DNA of 47,400 nt from positions 1 through 47,400 of the forward strand of contig JASEFH010000020.1 in assembly GCA_030019205.1 (NCBI GenBank). Direction: 5' to 3'. The notes below the pieces were generated by a model. The model saw only the letters and a program-made list of their open reading frames with translations, did no database searches and was not told the DNA's origin. Each line of letters starts with the position of its first letter. The first letter of the stretch is position 1. The DNA is from Methanomicrobiales archaeon. GTDB lineage: Archaea > Halobacteriota > Methanomicrobia > Methanomicrobiales > JACTUA01. A program made the translations under genes and the position numbers. Below, piece after piece: positions 34,947 to 43,866 of this stretch.

Positions 34947-35332
34947 TGAAGCTCCTGGTGAAGTTCTCCAAGCGGCAGATCCGCGAACCGATCATCGCGC
35001 GGCTGGTCCGGGAGACGGGGGTGCTGATCTGCATCGACCGTGCCAATATCGACTCCACCTCCGGCGAGGTGCTGATCGACGTGCCGGACAAACAGGCGGA
35101 CATGCTCCGGGAGAGGATGGAGGCGATGGGCGCAGAGGTGCGGGTGATCGAGGATTCCATCCTCCGGGACGAGGAGGAGTGCATCGACTGCGGGGCCTGC
35201 ATCAGCGTCTGCCCGCGGGACGTCTTCAGCTACGATGCCGAATGGCACGTCCGCCTCCGCGAGGAGCGCTGCGTCCTCTGCGGTAAGTGCATACTCGCCT
35301 GTCCGCACGGTGCGCTCTCGCAGAGAGTATGA
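34946..35332 (+). CDS. NIL-domain ferredoxin (homocysteine synthesis partner)
   Basis: 128 residues. GTG at 34946 overlaps the previous TAG by one base. NIL domain at about 1-75 (substrate-binding fold also found on methionine transporters), then two [4Fe-4S] motifs: CIDCGACISVCP and CVLCGKCILACP. It corresponds to the MA1822-type partner that supplies electrons to, or enhances, the DUF39 enzyme. Overlap and order match the known pair, so function in sulfide assimilation to homocysteine is well supported. Confidence 0.93.
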   Translation: MKLLVKFSKRQIREPIIARLVRETGVLICIDRANIDSTSGEVLIDVPDKQADMLRERMEAMGAEVRVIEDSILRDEEECIDCGACISVCPRDVFSYDAEWHVRLREERCVLCGKCILACPHGALSQRV

Positions 35333-35371
35333 GAGGGGCCGCACCTCCTCTCCGCACGCGGGTAACCGCCC

Positions 35372-36328
35372 ATGACGCTGTTCGCCGACGCGGCAGTCCA
35401 TGCCGCCACGCTCCTCCTGCAGACGGTGCCGGCGGTGATCCTGGGGGTGGTCGCAGCCGAGATTCTGATGGCCCTGCGGTTCACCGAGCGCATCTCCCGG
35501 GCCGCCCGTCCGATCACCGCATTTGCCCATCTCCCGCCGGAGAGCGGCGTCAGCTTCATGACGGCATTCTTCTCCTCACAGGCGGCGGATGCGATGCTCG
35601 TCGATTACCACCACACAGGGCGCCTCGGCGAGCGGGAGCTGAAACTCTCGGCCCTCATGAACTCGTTCCCCGCCATCGTGATGCACTGGCGCTACCTGCT
35701 GCCGGTCTACCTGCCCCTCATGGGAATCTACGGGCTGATCTACTTCCTCATCCTGACCGCGGTCGGCTTTGCAAAGACCGCTATCATCCTGGTCGCCGGG
35801 CACCTGCTCCTTCCGCCCCGCGGCGCCGTTGAGACGGGCACCGAGGAGGGGGCGGGGGTGGTGAGGGCGGTATCCGCGAGGGCGGTCCTCCGCGATGCCC
35901 TCGCAGCCTCCGCACAGACCCTGCGGAGAATTCTCGTTATCATGATCCCGACGCTCGTCCTGGTGGCGCTTCTCATCGAGGGGGGCGTGTTCGAGGCGAT
36001 CGGCGCGTACCTGGGGGGGGTGTCGGGCTACTTCCCCATCCCGGCGGAGGGGATCGGCATCGTTGCCGCAAAACTGGGTTCGTTCGTCGCTGCGGCGAGC
36101 GTGGCCTCCGCACTGCTGGCGGCCGGGGACATCTCCGGCAGGGATGCGGTCCTGGCGCTCCTCGTCGGCAACCTCCTCTCCAGCGTCATCTACTCCTTCC
36201 GCTGGCTCGGATCGTTCTACATCGCCATCTTCGGGGTGCGGCTCGGGACCCAGATCATGATCGTCTCCACGCTGCTCCAGAACGGGCTTGTACTGGCAGC
36301 GATCTTCCTGCTTGCCTGGCTCTGGTAG
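35372..36328 (+). CDS. nucleoside-recognition (Gate) domain membrane protein
   Basis: 318 residues, about eight hydrophobic helices. Gate-type motifs: SFMTAFFSSQAADAMLVDYH near 65-84, and the second copy AAKLGSFVAAASVASALLAAGDISGRDAVLALLVGNLLSS near 230-270, implying an internal duplication. Hydrophilic linker about 148-175. Members resemble concentrative nucleoside transporters and spore maturation proteins but often have unknown cargo. It lies 39 nt after the homocysteine pair on the same strand; a functional link is possible but unproven. Confidence 0.82.
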   Translation: MTLFADAAVHAATLLLQTVPAVILGVVAAEILMALRFTERISRAARPITAFAHLPPESGVSFMTAFFSSQAADAMLVDYHHTGRLGERELKLSALMNSFPAIVMHWRYLLPVYLPLMGIYGLIYFLILTAVGFAKTAIILVAGHLLLPPRGAVETGTEEGAGVVRAVSARAVLRDALAASAQTLRRILVIMIPTLVLVALLIEGGVFEAIGAYLGGVSGYFPIPAEGIGIVAAKLGSFVAAASVASALLAAGDISGRDAVLALLVGNLLSSVIYSFRWLGSFYIAIFGVRLGTQIMIVSTLLQNGLVLAAIFLLAWLW

Positions 36329-36335
36329 CCGTCGG

Positions 36336-36869
36336 TCAGCGGTAACGCTCGTTCAGTTCGGCAGCACGCGCCATGGCCGCATCGGCCTCGACCCCCCGCC
36401 CCAGCTTCCGGTATGCCATGCCCTTCAGGATCCAGATCTCCGCGTTATTCTCGTCGATTTCGAGGGCGCGGTCGTACGCCGGTATCGCCTCCTCGAAGCG
36501 ATTGCTGTTGGCGAGGGCGAGCCCCTTGTTGTACCACGTAAAGACGTTGGAGGCATCCAGTGCGATGCTCCTCTCGTAGCAGGCAAGGGCCTCGTCGTAC
36601 CGCCCCAGGGTTGCAAGCACGATCCCCCGGTTGTTCCAGGCCCGGGCGTGGCCGCTGTCCAGGGAGAGAGTCCGATCGTAGGCGTCCAGCGCATCCTCGT
36701 AGTGCCCCATTGAGAAGAGGGCGTTCCCGCGGCTGAAGTGGGCCCGTGCGTTCTCCGGTTCGAGCTCCGCCGCCCTGGCATAGGCATCCGCCGCATCCTT
36801 GAACTTCTGCTGGGCGTAAAGGGCGTCTCCCCTCTCGATCCAGCCTTCCGCATTCCCGGGATCTGCCAT
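36336..36869 (-). CDS. tetratricopeptide repeat protein
   Basis: 177 residues with a TATA box 27 nt before the ATG at 36869. Almost entirely five TPR units of 34 residues: NAEGWIERGDALYAQQKFKD, NARAHFSRGNALFSMGHYED, HARAWNNRGIVLATLGRYDE, NVFTWYNKGLALANSNRFEE and NAEIWILKGMAYRKLGRGVE. No signal peptide or other domain. Presumably a scaffold; partners unknown. Convergent with the Gate-domain gene, 7 nt apart. Confidence 0.88.
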   Translation of the reverse strand: MADPGNAEGWIERGDALYAQQKFKDAADAYARAAELEPENARAHFSRGNALFSMGHYEDALDAYDRTLSLDSGHARAWNNRGIVLATLGRYDEALACYERSIALDASNVFTWYNKGLALANSNRFEEAIPAYDRALEIDENNAEIWILKGMAYRKLGRGVEADAAMARAAELNERYR

Positions 36870-36890
36870 GGCAGGGGAAGGTGCGGGCGC

Positions 36891-36900
36891 CCATATAAAA
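36891..36900 (-). promoter_or_regulatory. TATA box of the TPR gene
   Basis: Minus strand TTTTATATGG centred about 27 nt before the ATG at 36869, indicating a leaderless transcript. Confidence 0.6.
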
Positions 36901-37085
36901 CATGCGGTACCGGAGGACCCCGCACCCTGCGGCGGGGGGGGTTCGGCACCCCTCACGGCAAAGGCGATTGCCACATCCACGGATGTGTCTCCCCACCATG
37001 CATATCGCACATGTACCGCAGGTGGAATATTCCCTATAATCATATTATCATATATTATAACAATAATAAAAATAGTTAAATCAGT

Positions 37086-37099
37086 AAAATATAAATATG
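37086..37099 (+). promoter_or_regulatory. TATA box of the 91-residue gene
   Basis: AAAATATAAATATG centred about 28 nt before ATG 37120. It sits at the end of an unusually AT-rich run (37030-37110) in this GC-rich genome. Confidence 0.6.
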
Positions 37100-37119
37100 C
37101 GGGTAATTATTTTTCGTCC

Positions 37120-37395
37120 ATGAATATGCCTGCTGAGATACAAAAAAACCTGGTCAATGTAATCATACGGCATTTCGGCCAGAAGGGGGCGGATAGAATC
37201 TGGATTGATGCCCGCGAACTGCGGGAGATCTACGATCTCCCGCTATCCTACGTGCCGATCCTCACCAACTTCCTCAATTACCTCTACCACCAGACCTGGG
37301 GAAAATCGAGGTTCCCCTTCGGCGTGACGGCACGGCGGGAAGTGGAAGGGAACGGGCGTCTTCAGTACATCTGGGAGGTCCAGAAGACAATCTGA
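37120..37395 (+). CDS. small conserved-looking protein of unknown function
   Basis: 91 residues: NMPAEIQKNLVNVIIRHFGQK, then DRIWIDARELREIYDLPLSYVPILTNFL and a C-terminal strand pair (FGVTARREVEGNGRLQYIWEV). The helix-rich first part followed by a beta hairpin with a basic turn resembles a compact winged helix, which suggests a nucleic-acid-binding role, but this is inference. A leaderless promoter and balanced composition support a real gene. I do not recognise the family. Confidence 0.75.
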   Translation: MNMPAEIQKNLVNVIIRHFGQKGADRIWIDARELREIYDLPLSYVPILTNFLNYLYHQTWGKSRFPFGVTARREVEGNGRLQYIWEVQKTI

Positions 37396-37594
37396 AAGCG
37401 CAGGGTGAAACGGGAGGGGATACGGCGGGACATCGGGAGCGGGCGCAGACGGGAATCCGCGATGTCGGCAGGTCCCGAAGGAGATGATCAGCAGGTTTCC
37501 AGGGACGCAGAACCGCATCCCCTCTTCCCCACGGTTCGACTGCGCTGAACGGGATGCTGCACCTTTGTGAGGTATGCCCCGACGGGGGGACAGT

Positions 37595-38341
37595 TCACCC
37601 ACCGAGGGTCACATCCTGCTCTTGGTACCACTGCAGCGCCTGGTAGAGGTGCTCGGGGCGGAAGTCGGGCCAGAGTGCATCCACCACGTAGATATCGGCA
37701 TATACCGACTGTACGGGTAGGAATCCCGATAACCTTCTCCGCCCGCCCCAGCGGATGATCAGGTCGATCCGGGAGACGCCCGCGGATCCGATGGAGGAGA
37801 GCACGTCTCGCTGGGGAGTGCCGCCGGCGGCGGTCAGCTGGTTAATGTCCCACTGCCAGCTGTAGTTGATCAGGTGGTTGACCCGGATCGTGCCCCGCCC
37901 GAAGACCGTCCTCCGGGTATAGGGCAGCAGCTCCTTCGGGAACATCGGGGATGCGGTGTTCCCCACGACCAGCAGTGCGGCATCTTTCTCTTTGAGCTTG
38001 TCAACGGCGAGAACGCAGGCCTTCGAATAGGCTTCCCGCTGGATCGGGGGGCGCTTGGTGTTGTCCTGCGTGAATCCGTAGACGGAGAGCTCCTCGATGC
38101 CGAGTGCGATGCAGAGGTCGAGGAGCTGGAATCCCGGAGCGATTCCTTTCTCATACCCGGCGTGTCTGGGGAGACCCCGCGCTATGGCCCAGCGGCGGTT
38201 GCCGTCCGGAATCACTCCGATGTGGCGGGGCAGGCGGCTGAACTTCGGCACGCCGTCCCGCTCGGGGCACACCGTGCTGCTCTCTCGGAATTCCCCCGTT
38301 CCCGCCTTCCGTCTCCTTTCCCCGAGCGCATCCTCTACCAT
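37595..38341 (-). CDS. uppS: cis-prenyltransferase (polyprenyl diphosphate synthase, UppS family)
   Basis: 248 residues. Signature motifs: HIGVIPDGNRRWAIARGLPRHAGYEKG (catalytic Asp in IPDGNRRWA, about residue 46), LSVYGFTQDNTKRP in place of the usual YAFSTENWKRP, and the C-terminal RIDLIIRWGGRRRLSGFLPVQSVYADIYVVDALWPDF corresponding to the RTSGE-x-RLSNFLLWQ region. It extends an allylic diphosphate with IPP in cis to make the C50-C60 lipid carrier for glycan assembly, so it ties to the surface-glycan genes. RWGGRRRLSG replaces the RTSGE motif, as in some archaeal homologs. A later GTG start near PKFSRLPRHIG is possible. Confidence 0.88.
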   Translation of the reverse strand: MVEDALGERRRKAGTGEFRESSTVCPERDGVPKFSRLPRHIGVIPDGNRRWAIARGLPRHAGYEKGIAPGFQLLDLCIALGIEELSVYGFTQDNTKRPPIQREAYSKACVLAVDKLKEKDAALLVVGNTASPMFPKELLPYTRRTVFGRGTIRVNHLINYSWQWDINQLTAAGGTPQRDVLSSIGSAGVSRIDLIIRWGGRRRLSGFLPVQSVYADIYVVDALWPDFRPEHLYQALQWYQEQDVTLGG

Positions 38342-38430
38342 GGGCCTGCCACCCCGTGCGTCCGCCGCCAATCGGAATCTCTGGACCGTTACAGACAGGT
38401 AAGCTACCTTTTTCGAGCAGACGATGATAC

Positions 38431-38443
38431 TGATAATATAAGA
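38431..38443. promoter_or_regulatory. shared TATA region for uppS (-) and the UPF0280 gene (+)
   Basis: TGATAATATAAGA is AT-rich on both strands and could serve as TATA for either divergent gene (58 nt before 38494; about 95 nt before 38341). Confidence 0.4.
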
Positions 38444-38493
38444 AGCCATCGTACGGGCAGCCCCCACCTGTTGGGGACGGACAGCGGGAGACC

Positions 38494-39243
38494 ATGCTGC
38501 GGGAGCACTTCGAGTTCAAAGAGACGATCACGACGATCCTCGCCGACAGCGAAGAGCATGTCGCCGCGGCAAAAGAGGGGTTGATCGCGGCGCACCAGGA
38601 GGTGGAGCGGTGCATCGCGGCCGACCCCTTCTTTGCTGCCACTCTCGAGGCCTACCGTCCCCGCTGCGAGCTGCGGACCGTGGTGCGGATGGCAGAGGCT
38701 TCCGCTTCGCCCGGCGTGGGTCCGATGGCGGCGGTTGCCGGGGCGATCGCCTGGGCGGGGGTCGAAGCGATGCAGGCGTGCGGCGCTCCATTCGCCGTGA
38801 TCGACAACGGGGGCGATATCGCCCTGGTGAGCGACCGGAGTCTCCGTGTCGGCATCCACGCGGGCGATTCACCGCTCTCGGACCGGATCGCGCTTCTCGT
38901 CCCTCCCCAGGAGCAGATTCTCGGGATCTGCACCTCGTCAGCCACGGTCGGACCCTCCATCAGTTTCGGGATGGCGGACGCCGTTACGGTCCTCTCGCGG
39001 AATGTGGCGAGCGCCGATGCCTGGGCAACCGCGATCTGCAACGAAGTCACGCCGCAGGACCAGCGCTGCCTGGAGCGGCTCGCCGGTACCGACGTGATCG
39101 GGGTCCTTATCGTGATGGGCGACTGCGTGGTACAGTGGGGGGATCTCCCGCCCCTCGTCCCCGCCGCTGTCGGGCGGGATCGAATCACGGCCGGCAGAGC
39201 GCTCTATCAACTCTCCTCGATCCAGCGGAACGCACCCCGGTAG
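38494..39243 (+). CDS. UPF0280 family protein (ApbE-like)
   Basis: 249 residues. Recognised from VVRMAEASASPGVGPMAAVAGAIAWAGVEAM (about 64-94), FAVIDNGGDIAL (about 99-110) and GICTSSATVGPSISFGMADAVTVL (about 148-171). The family is related to the FMN-inserting ApbE thiamine-biosynthesis lipoproteins (GAIAKG..D and NxGGDI motifs), but its reaction is unsettled; it occurs in all methanogens. Its last 37 bases overlap antisense with the convergent gene below. Confidence 0.9.
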   Translation: MLREHFEFKETITTILADSEEHVAAAKEGLIAAHQEVERCIAADPFFAATLEAYRPRCELRTVVRMAEASASPGVGPMAAVAGAIAWAGVEAMQACGAPFAVIDNGGDIALVSDRSLRVGIHAGDSPLSDRIALLVPPQEQILGICTSSATVGPSISFGMADAVTVLSRNVASADAWATAICNEVTPQDQRCLERLAGTDVIGVLIVMGDCVVQWGDLPPLVPAAVGRDRITAGRALYQLSSIQRNAPR

Positions 39244-39593
39244 GCGCTCCCGCCCTCGAACCGGGCCAGAACCGCTTTGCCGTCCGAGACAGCGACGATC
39301 GGAACGGATCCCTCCAGCAGGAAAAGGATCTCGTAGTCGTCGACCTCCTCGACCAGGACCCCGCCCGCGATGAGGGAGGCCGGCGTCAGGATCAGCCGTT
39401 CCTGCCCCAGTTCCGAGGGGTTCTCGCGGAAATGGTAGTAGAAGACCTGATAGGCGTTGAGAAAATCGGAGTGGAGAAGATCCTCCCGCTCGCCCTCGGA
39501 GAGGCGGTCGAGCGCCTCCGCAAGATCTTCAACCGAATCGCCGCCGATCTCCAGCACCCCGTCCGCCAGTTCCGCGAGTTCGTAGTAGTCCAT
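39207..39593 (-). CDS. small acidic protein of unknown function
   Basis: 128 residues; start 39593 follows GGGAGGTG. An acidic N-terminal helical part (MDYYELAELADGVLEIGGDSVEDLAEALDRL, in pieces) is followed by beta-strand-rich sequence (VEEVDDYEILFLLEGSVPIVAVSDGKAVLARF). No cysteines or catalytic motifs stand out and no membrane helix is seen. I do not recognise the family. The ribosome binding site, promoter and codon usage support it as real. Confidence 0.75.
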   Translation of the reverse strand: MDYYELAELADGVLEIGGDSVEDLAEALDRLSEGEREDLLHSDFLNAYQVFYYHFRENPSELGQERLILTPASLIAGGVLVEEVDDYEILFLLEGSVPIVAVSDGKAVLARFEGGSAYRGAFRWIEES

Positions 39594-39642
39594 TCGGAAG
39601 CACCTCCCTGTCAAGCCACCGCCCCTTCCGCGATGGGCAGGA

Positions 39643-39654
39643 TAGTATATCGCT
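39643..39654. promoter_or_regulatory. bidirectional TATA element
   Basis: TAGTATATCGCT reads as TATA on both strands: about 28 nt before the GTG at 39676 (leaderless plus transcript) and about 55 nt before the minus ATG at 39593, which does have a ribosome binding site. Confidence 0.5.
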
Positions 39655-39675
39655 CTCCAGAGTGATAGATTATGT

Positions 39676-39957
39676 GTGCGAGAAGAAGAGCGTGACTGGG
39701 CGGTCTACTGCCTGATCAGCGGAGGCAGGGCAACGACACGGGAGTCGATCGTCGGCATCCTTGACCTGGACCCGGACACCATCGAAGAGTCCCTGCAGCG
39801 GCTGGAGGCGAGCCTTCTCATCGGGCGGGAGGGCGCGGAGCTGAGGGCGCTCTCGATCGGAGAGTCCATCGTGCGCTGCCAGGCCCGGTACAACGACGAC
39901 TTTCCCGTCTACGTGGAGAACGGCGTGATCAAAGTCAGACAGAAGAGGATGCCCTGA
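39676..39957 (+). CDS. small winged-helix-like protein upstream of Trm56
   Basis: 93 residues from [60 protein letters not shown] (in pieces) fits a helix-turn-helix with a following wing, so a DNA- or RNA-binding regulator is likely. TATA 28 nt upstream suggests a leaderless mRNA starting at this GTG. The stop overlaps the Trm56 start (TGATG), so the two are coupled. Family not recognised with certainty. Confidence 0.75.
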   Translation: MREEERDWAVYCLISGGRATTRESIVGILDLDPDTIEESLQRLEASLLIGREGAELRALSIGESIVRCQARYNDDFPVYVENGVIKVRQKRMP

Positions 39958-40487
39958 TGGTGCCGGCCGTCGCGGTTCTCCGCCTTGGCCACCGTCCGGT
40001 CCGGGATCAGCGGGTGACCACGCACGTTGGGCTGGCAGCCCGGGCCTTCGGGGCAGAGGGGATCTACATCGCGGCCGAGGACGCGGGCCTCGTCCAGAGC
40101 CTGCGAGACGTGGTGGAGCGCTGGGGCGGGCAGTTTTTCGTGCAGGACGGGGTGAAATGGCGGCGCTGCATACAGGAATGGAAGGGGGGTGGCGGCACTG
40201 TCGTCCACCTCACCATGTACGGGATGCCCGTCCAGCAGGTCGTGGCGAGAATCCGCGCCTGCGAACGGGTGCTGGTCGTGGTGGGGGCGGAGAAGGTGCC
40301 GGGCGAGGTATACGGGCTCGCCGACTTCAACGTCGCCGTGACGGGTCAGCCGCACTCCGAGATCTCCAGCCTCGCGGTGTTTCTGGACCGCCTCTTTGAG
40401 GGGCGAGAACTAGAGCGGGAGTTCCCCGGCGCCCGCATCCGCGTTGAGCCGAGCGAACACGGGAAGAAGACGCACGAAATATGCTAG
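39957..40487 (+). CDS. trm56: tRNA (cytidine(56)-2'-O)-methyltransferase, archaeal Trm56
   Basis: 176 residues. SPOUT-class methylase: [29 protein letters not shown] at the N-terminus (RxxRDxRxxTHVxLxARA is the aTrm56 hallmark), then [50 protein letters not shown], the SAM-knot region. Methylates C56 in the T-loop of archaeal tRNAs. Overlaps both neighbours (1 base and 7 bases). Confidence 0.95.
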   Translation: MVPAVAVLRLGHRPVRDQRVTTHVGLAARAFGAEGIYIAAEDAGLVQSLRDVVERWGGQFFVQDGVKWRRCIQEWKGGGGTVVHLTMYGMPVQQVVARIRACERVLVVVGAEKVPGEVYGLADFNVAVTGQPHSEISSLAVFLDRLFEGRELEREFPGARIRVEPSEHGKKTHEIC

Positions 40488-41557
40488 GGCGGGTTCTCGT
40501 CGCGGGTTTTGCCACGCGGCACGTGGTGCAGTCGGCTCGCCGCGCCGGCTACGCCGTGTACGCGATCGACCACTTCTGCGATCAGGATCTCGGCTGGTAT
40601 GCGCAGGAGTGCGTGAAATTCCAGGAACTGGACGAGATCGGGGAGAAGGTGGCGGAGATGGCGCGTCTGCACTCTATCGACATCCTGGTCGTCACATCGG
40701 GCGCCGAGGAGATCGCCGCCCCGGTACCCCTCTACGGGACCCCGCCCCGCCAAGTCGAGCGTTACCTCGACAAACTGGAGATCCAGCGGTTCCTGGAGGA
40801 GAACCGTTTCCCCGCACCGCCTCTTGCCGCGGCGGGGGAGTATCCCGCCATGCTGAAGCCCCGCCGGGGGGCGGGGGGATGGCGGAACCAGATGGTGCGC
40901 AACACCGAAGAGGAGGCGCGCTGGCGGGAGGTCTTCGGCGATCACCCCTACATCGCCCAGCGTATGGTCTCTGGAACGGCGGCCAGCGTCTCTTGCCTGG
41001 CGGACGGATCGCGTGCGCGGGCTGTGGCGGCCAACCGCCAGCTGCTGCGGGGGGAGGGGGAGCGGCAGTTTGGATTCTCCGGCTCCCTCACGCCGCTCCC
41101 GAATCATCCGCTCTCCGCACGGATGATCCGCCTTGCCGAGGAGATCGCCGGGGCAAGCGGCTGCATCGGATCCATCGGGGTGGACTTCGTGCTGGGTGAG
41201 GACGCCTTCGCCATCGAGATCAATCCCCGGTTCCAGGCAACGCTGGACACCGTGGAGATGGCGACGGGGCTGAACCTCTTCCGCCTCCATATGGACGCCT
41301 GCCGTGGGCGGCTGCCGGAGCGCATGCCGGCGCCCTCGCGGTTCGCCGTGCGCCGCATCCTGTTCTCGGAGCGCGATCGGACCATCCGTGCGGACCTGGC
41401 CCCGCTCTCCCCCCGGGTGGCGGACATCCCCTGGCCGGGAACGGATGTGGAGGAGGGGCAGGCGATCATATCCCTCTATGGCTGGGGAGAGACCCCCGAA
41501 GCGGCGTTCGGGATGCTCGACAGGACGACTGATCAGGTGCGGAGGCTGCTGCAGTAA
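40481..41557 (+). CDS. ATP-grasp family protein
   Basis: 358 residues. N-terminal Rossmann-like domain ([41 protein letters not shown]), central ATP-grasp ([68 protein letters not shown]) and a C-terminal part with [10 protein letters not shown]-like [20 protein letters not shown]. It resembles the archaeal carboligase-related COG2232 group; substrates are unknown. It starts inside the end of trm56 and ends the winged-helix/trm56/ATP-grasp operon. Confidence 0.83.
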   Translation: MLGRVLVAGFATRHVVQSARRAGYAVYAIDHFCDQDLGWYAQECVKFQELDEIGEKVAEMARLHSIDILVVTSGAEEIAAPVPLYGTPPRQVERYLDKLEIQRFLEENRFPAPPLAAAGEYPAMLKPRRGAGGWRNQMVRNTEEEARWREVFGDHPYIAQRMVSGTAASVSCLADGSRARAVAANRQLLRGEGERQFGFSGSLTPLPNHPLSARMIRLAEEIAGASGCIGSIGVDFVLGEDAFAIEINPRFQATLDTVEMATGLNLFRLHMDACRGRLPERMPAPSRFAVRRILFSERDRTIRADLAPLSPRVADIPWPGTDVEEGQAIISLYGWGETPEAAFGMLDRTTDQVRRLLQ

Positions 41558-42222
41558 CGGCTGAAAGAATCCGCCCACTCAGTCATCCCGCAGCCCATCG
41601 AGAAACCGAGACAGCGGCGGGGTGAGAGGGAGGGATCTCTGGATTCAAGAACGGCACAGCCTGCCCGGTGAGGGGCCATTCTCCCGGCGACGATCGGATG
41701 CGATGCATGCCTTATCGCACACGAGGGCGATGGAGTGCGCTCCCCTCCGCCATTCCGCTCCCACACCCCTGCTCGCGATTCATCCGGGTGAACGACATAT
41801 GCCGTCTCTTCCCGTATCACCGCTCCCTGCGGGATTTTTCTTGGAGACTCACGACCGATCCCGTCCCGCTCACGGTTGGAACGCAGATCTGATCAGCCCT
41901 CAGAGAGGGATCGCGTTCGCAACCCGTTGCAGAGAATCCCATCCTCCCCTATTCGGGCGCGATCTCGCCAATGGTGAGGGGGCTATGCCCCCTGCCGCGA
42001 ACGCTCCCAGCATGCCCTCTCGAGTCGAGCTGGACGGGGTCGCCAGCCCCGCAGAAAATCGCCTGCCCGGGTTTCCTCACGGGAGTGCGGAGGACTCTCG
42101 ATCCCGAGAGAGCGCTCCAGCCGAACGGCAGCAGGCGCAGTCTATTTAAGTGCAGCATCACAATGCATACGTAGCTTTTGGTATCATTTACGATACGGGG
42201 GATAGATCACGGAGAGACGGGC
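41558..42222. other. gene-free spacer upstream of tfe
   Basis: No credible gene in about 660 nt. TGCGAT (near 41699) and ATCGCA (near 41713) occur close together, echoing other spacers. TCTATTTAAG at 42141-42150 is the best TATA candidate for tfe, about 75 nt before its ATG. Confidence 0.45.
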
Positions 42223-42738
42223 ATGGTGAAGAAAGAGGATCTTCTGGAGGACCCAGCCATTCGGATCTACCTGCACCGCCTGGTGGGAGAGGAGGGTCTG
42301 GATCTGCTGAGAAGGTTTCCCGACGAAGGCGAGTACAGCGACGAGGATCTGGCCGCCAAGACCGGTATCAACCTGAACACAGTACGGCACACGCTCTATA
42401 CGCTCTACGAGAGGAGGCTCGCCGAGTACCGCAGGATCAAGAACGCCGAGACCGGCTGGCTCACCTACCTCTGGAAACTGAACCTGAATGCGATCTATGA
42501 CGCCATCCGCGAAGATATGCGGGCGATTCTCGAGAAGCTCGAGGCCCGTGAGCGGTTCGAGGAGGAGAACGACTTCTTCATGTGCGCCGACTGCGGACGG
42601 TTCACCTTTATCGAGGTGGCCGATCTCGGCTTCATATGCCCCCGCTGCGGACAGGAGGTCGCTCACTACGAGAACGAGATGCTGCTCCGTGCCCTGAAAA
42701 AGAGGACGGCAGCCATACGAGAATGTCTGGGGCAGTGA
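42223..42738 (+). CDS. tfe: transcription initiation factor E alpha subunit (TFE)
   Basis: 171 residues; start ATG 42223 preceded by GGAGAG. Winged helix at about 5-85 (LLEDPAIRIYLHRLVGEEGLDLLRRF; DLAAKTGINLNTVRHTLYTLYERRLAEYRR), helical linker about 90-120, C-terminal zinc ribbon with CADC (about 124) and CPRC (about 145). It assists TBP/TFB in opening promoters for the archaeal RNA polymerase. Length matches archaeal TFE. Confidence 0.96.
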   Translation: MVKKEDLLEDPAIRIYLHRLVGEEGLDLLRRFPDEGEYSDEDLAAKTGINLNTVRHTLYTLYERRLAEYRRIKNAETGWLTYLWKLNLNAIYDAIREDMRAILEKLEARERFEEENDFFMCADCGRFTFIEVADLGFICPRCGQEVAHYENEMLLRALKKRTAAIRECLGQ

Positions 42739-43220
42739 TCGGGGACCCCGAGAGGATCCTCATCGAGACAGGTGTCGATGCCGGAGTGCTCGCTCACTGC
42801 CGGGCCGTCGCGGCCGTCGCACGGGCATGGGAGGGCAGCCCCCTGGTCGACCGGAACCTATTGAGAGCGGGCGCGATGCTGCACGACATCGGACGCAGCG
42901 TCACCCATTCGGTCGAGCACGCGCAGATCGGCGCCTCACTCTGCCGCTCGCGGGGTCTGCCGGAGCCGGTCGCACGGATCGTGGAGCGGCACATCGGCGG
43001 CGGACTTACCGCCGACGAATGCAGCCTGCTGGAGATTCCCCCGAAAGACTGCATGCCGCAGACCCTCGAGGAGCGGATCGTCGCCCACGCGGATAATCTG
43101 GTTGAAGGCGATCGGGAGGCTTCCATCTATCGGCTGCTGCAGCAGTCCACATGGCTGAAGAGGCGGTATCGGAAGCGGATCTACCGCCTCTGCCTGGATG
43201 TGGAGCTGTTCAGAGGATGA
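42723..43220 (+). CDS. HD-domain phosphohydrolase (TIGR00295-type)
   Basis: 165 residues from ATG 42723 (GTG 42735 in a GTGA overlap is an alternative). HD motif LLRAGAMLHDIGRSVTHSVEHAQIGASLCRSRGLPEPVARIVERHIGGG: His/Asp metal ligands at HD and H. Later IVAHADNLVEGDRE supplies the final Asp. Short archaeal HD proteins of this type are probably nucleotide or RNA phosphohydrolases; substrate unknown. Overlaps tfe by 16 bases and is convergent with the ACT gene, overlapping it by 11. Confidence 0.88.
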   Translation: MSGAVIGDPERILIETGVDAGVLAHCRAVAAVARAWEGSPLVDRNLLRAGAMLHDIGRSVTHSVEHAQIGASLCRSRGLPEPVARIVERHIGGGLTADECSLLEIPPKDCMPQTLEERIVAHADNLVEGDREASIYRLLQQSTWLKRRYRKRIYRLCLDVELFRG

Positions 43221-43710
43221 TCTTCCGAACCGCAGGGAGGCTCTTCAACTCCTCCAGAACGCCGGAAGGCAGCGGTTCGTCCAGGATGACGACCAGCCGT
43301 GGCTCCTCGCTGAAGTAGGGATCGGTGACGAAGATCTGGCGGAGGTTGAGGTTGTGGCGGGAGAGCACGCCCACCACCGCTCCCACGATACCCCGCTCCT
43401 GGGCGTTGCGCGGGAGCACCGTGATCACCGAGAGCCCGAGGTGTTCGGCGACGCGCGAGAGATCGGGCGTCGCCCGAATGTTCAGGAAGATATCCTTCAG
43501 AAACGGCCGATCCAGGATATGCTGCGCCGTCGCATCCACCACCCGTCTGTCGGCCCCGATCGCCTTTGCTATGTGCGTGGCGGGAATCTCCACGCCGTTG
43601 CAGGCGATCTTCCCGCTTTCGCTGATCCCGAATCCGTTCTCCAGCAGGAACCGCACCACCCGTGCCTGGGAGGGGGAGTCCTGAAACTCCCGCATGATAT
43701 CCGCCCACAT
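43210..43710 (-). CDS. ACT-domain amino-acid metabolism regulator
   Basis: 166 residues; a TATA-like TGTATATCCC 29 nt upstream supports ATG 43710 (leaderless). N-terminal helical, HTH-like part (SPSQARVVRFLLENGFGISESGKIACNGVEIPATHIAKAIGADRRVVDATAQHIL, in pieces) followed by an ACT-like domain (LSVITVLPRNAQERGIVGAVVGVLSRHNLNLRQIFVTDP). Matches the archaeal group annotated as predicted regulators of amino acid metabolism. Likely DNA-binding with amino-acid effector; target unknown. Confidence 0.87.
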   Translation of the reverse strand: MWADIMREFQDSPSQARVVRFLLENGFGISESGKIACNGVEIPATHIAKAIGADRRVVDATAQHILDRPFLKDIFLNIRATPDLSRVAEHLGLSVITVLPRNAQERGIVGAVVGVLSRHNLNLRQIFVTDPYFSEEPRLVVILDEPLPSGVLEELKSLPAVRKIIL

Positions 43711-43866
43711 ACCGGATTACTTAGCATGGCACAGGGATATACATGGATGGTTGCATGCGCCGGAGCGCCGCAAGACCGGATCTTCCCGCGGCAATCTGCC
43801 GGCGTATGGCTGGCGCCTCTCCGAACGCAAGGTATTTGAGATGACAACACGAAGTACTAGAGTCGA

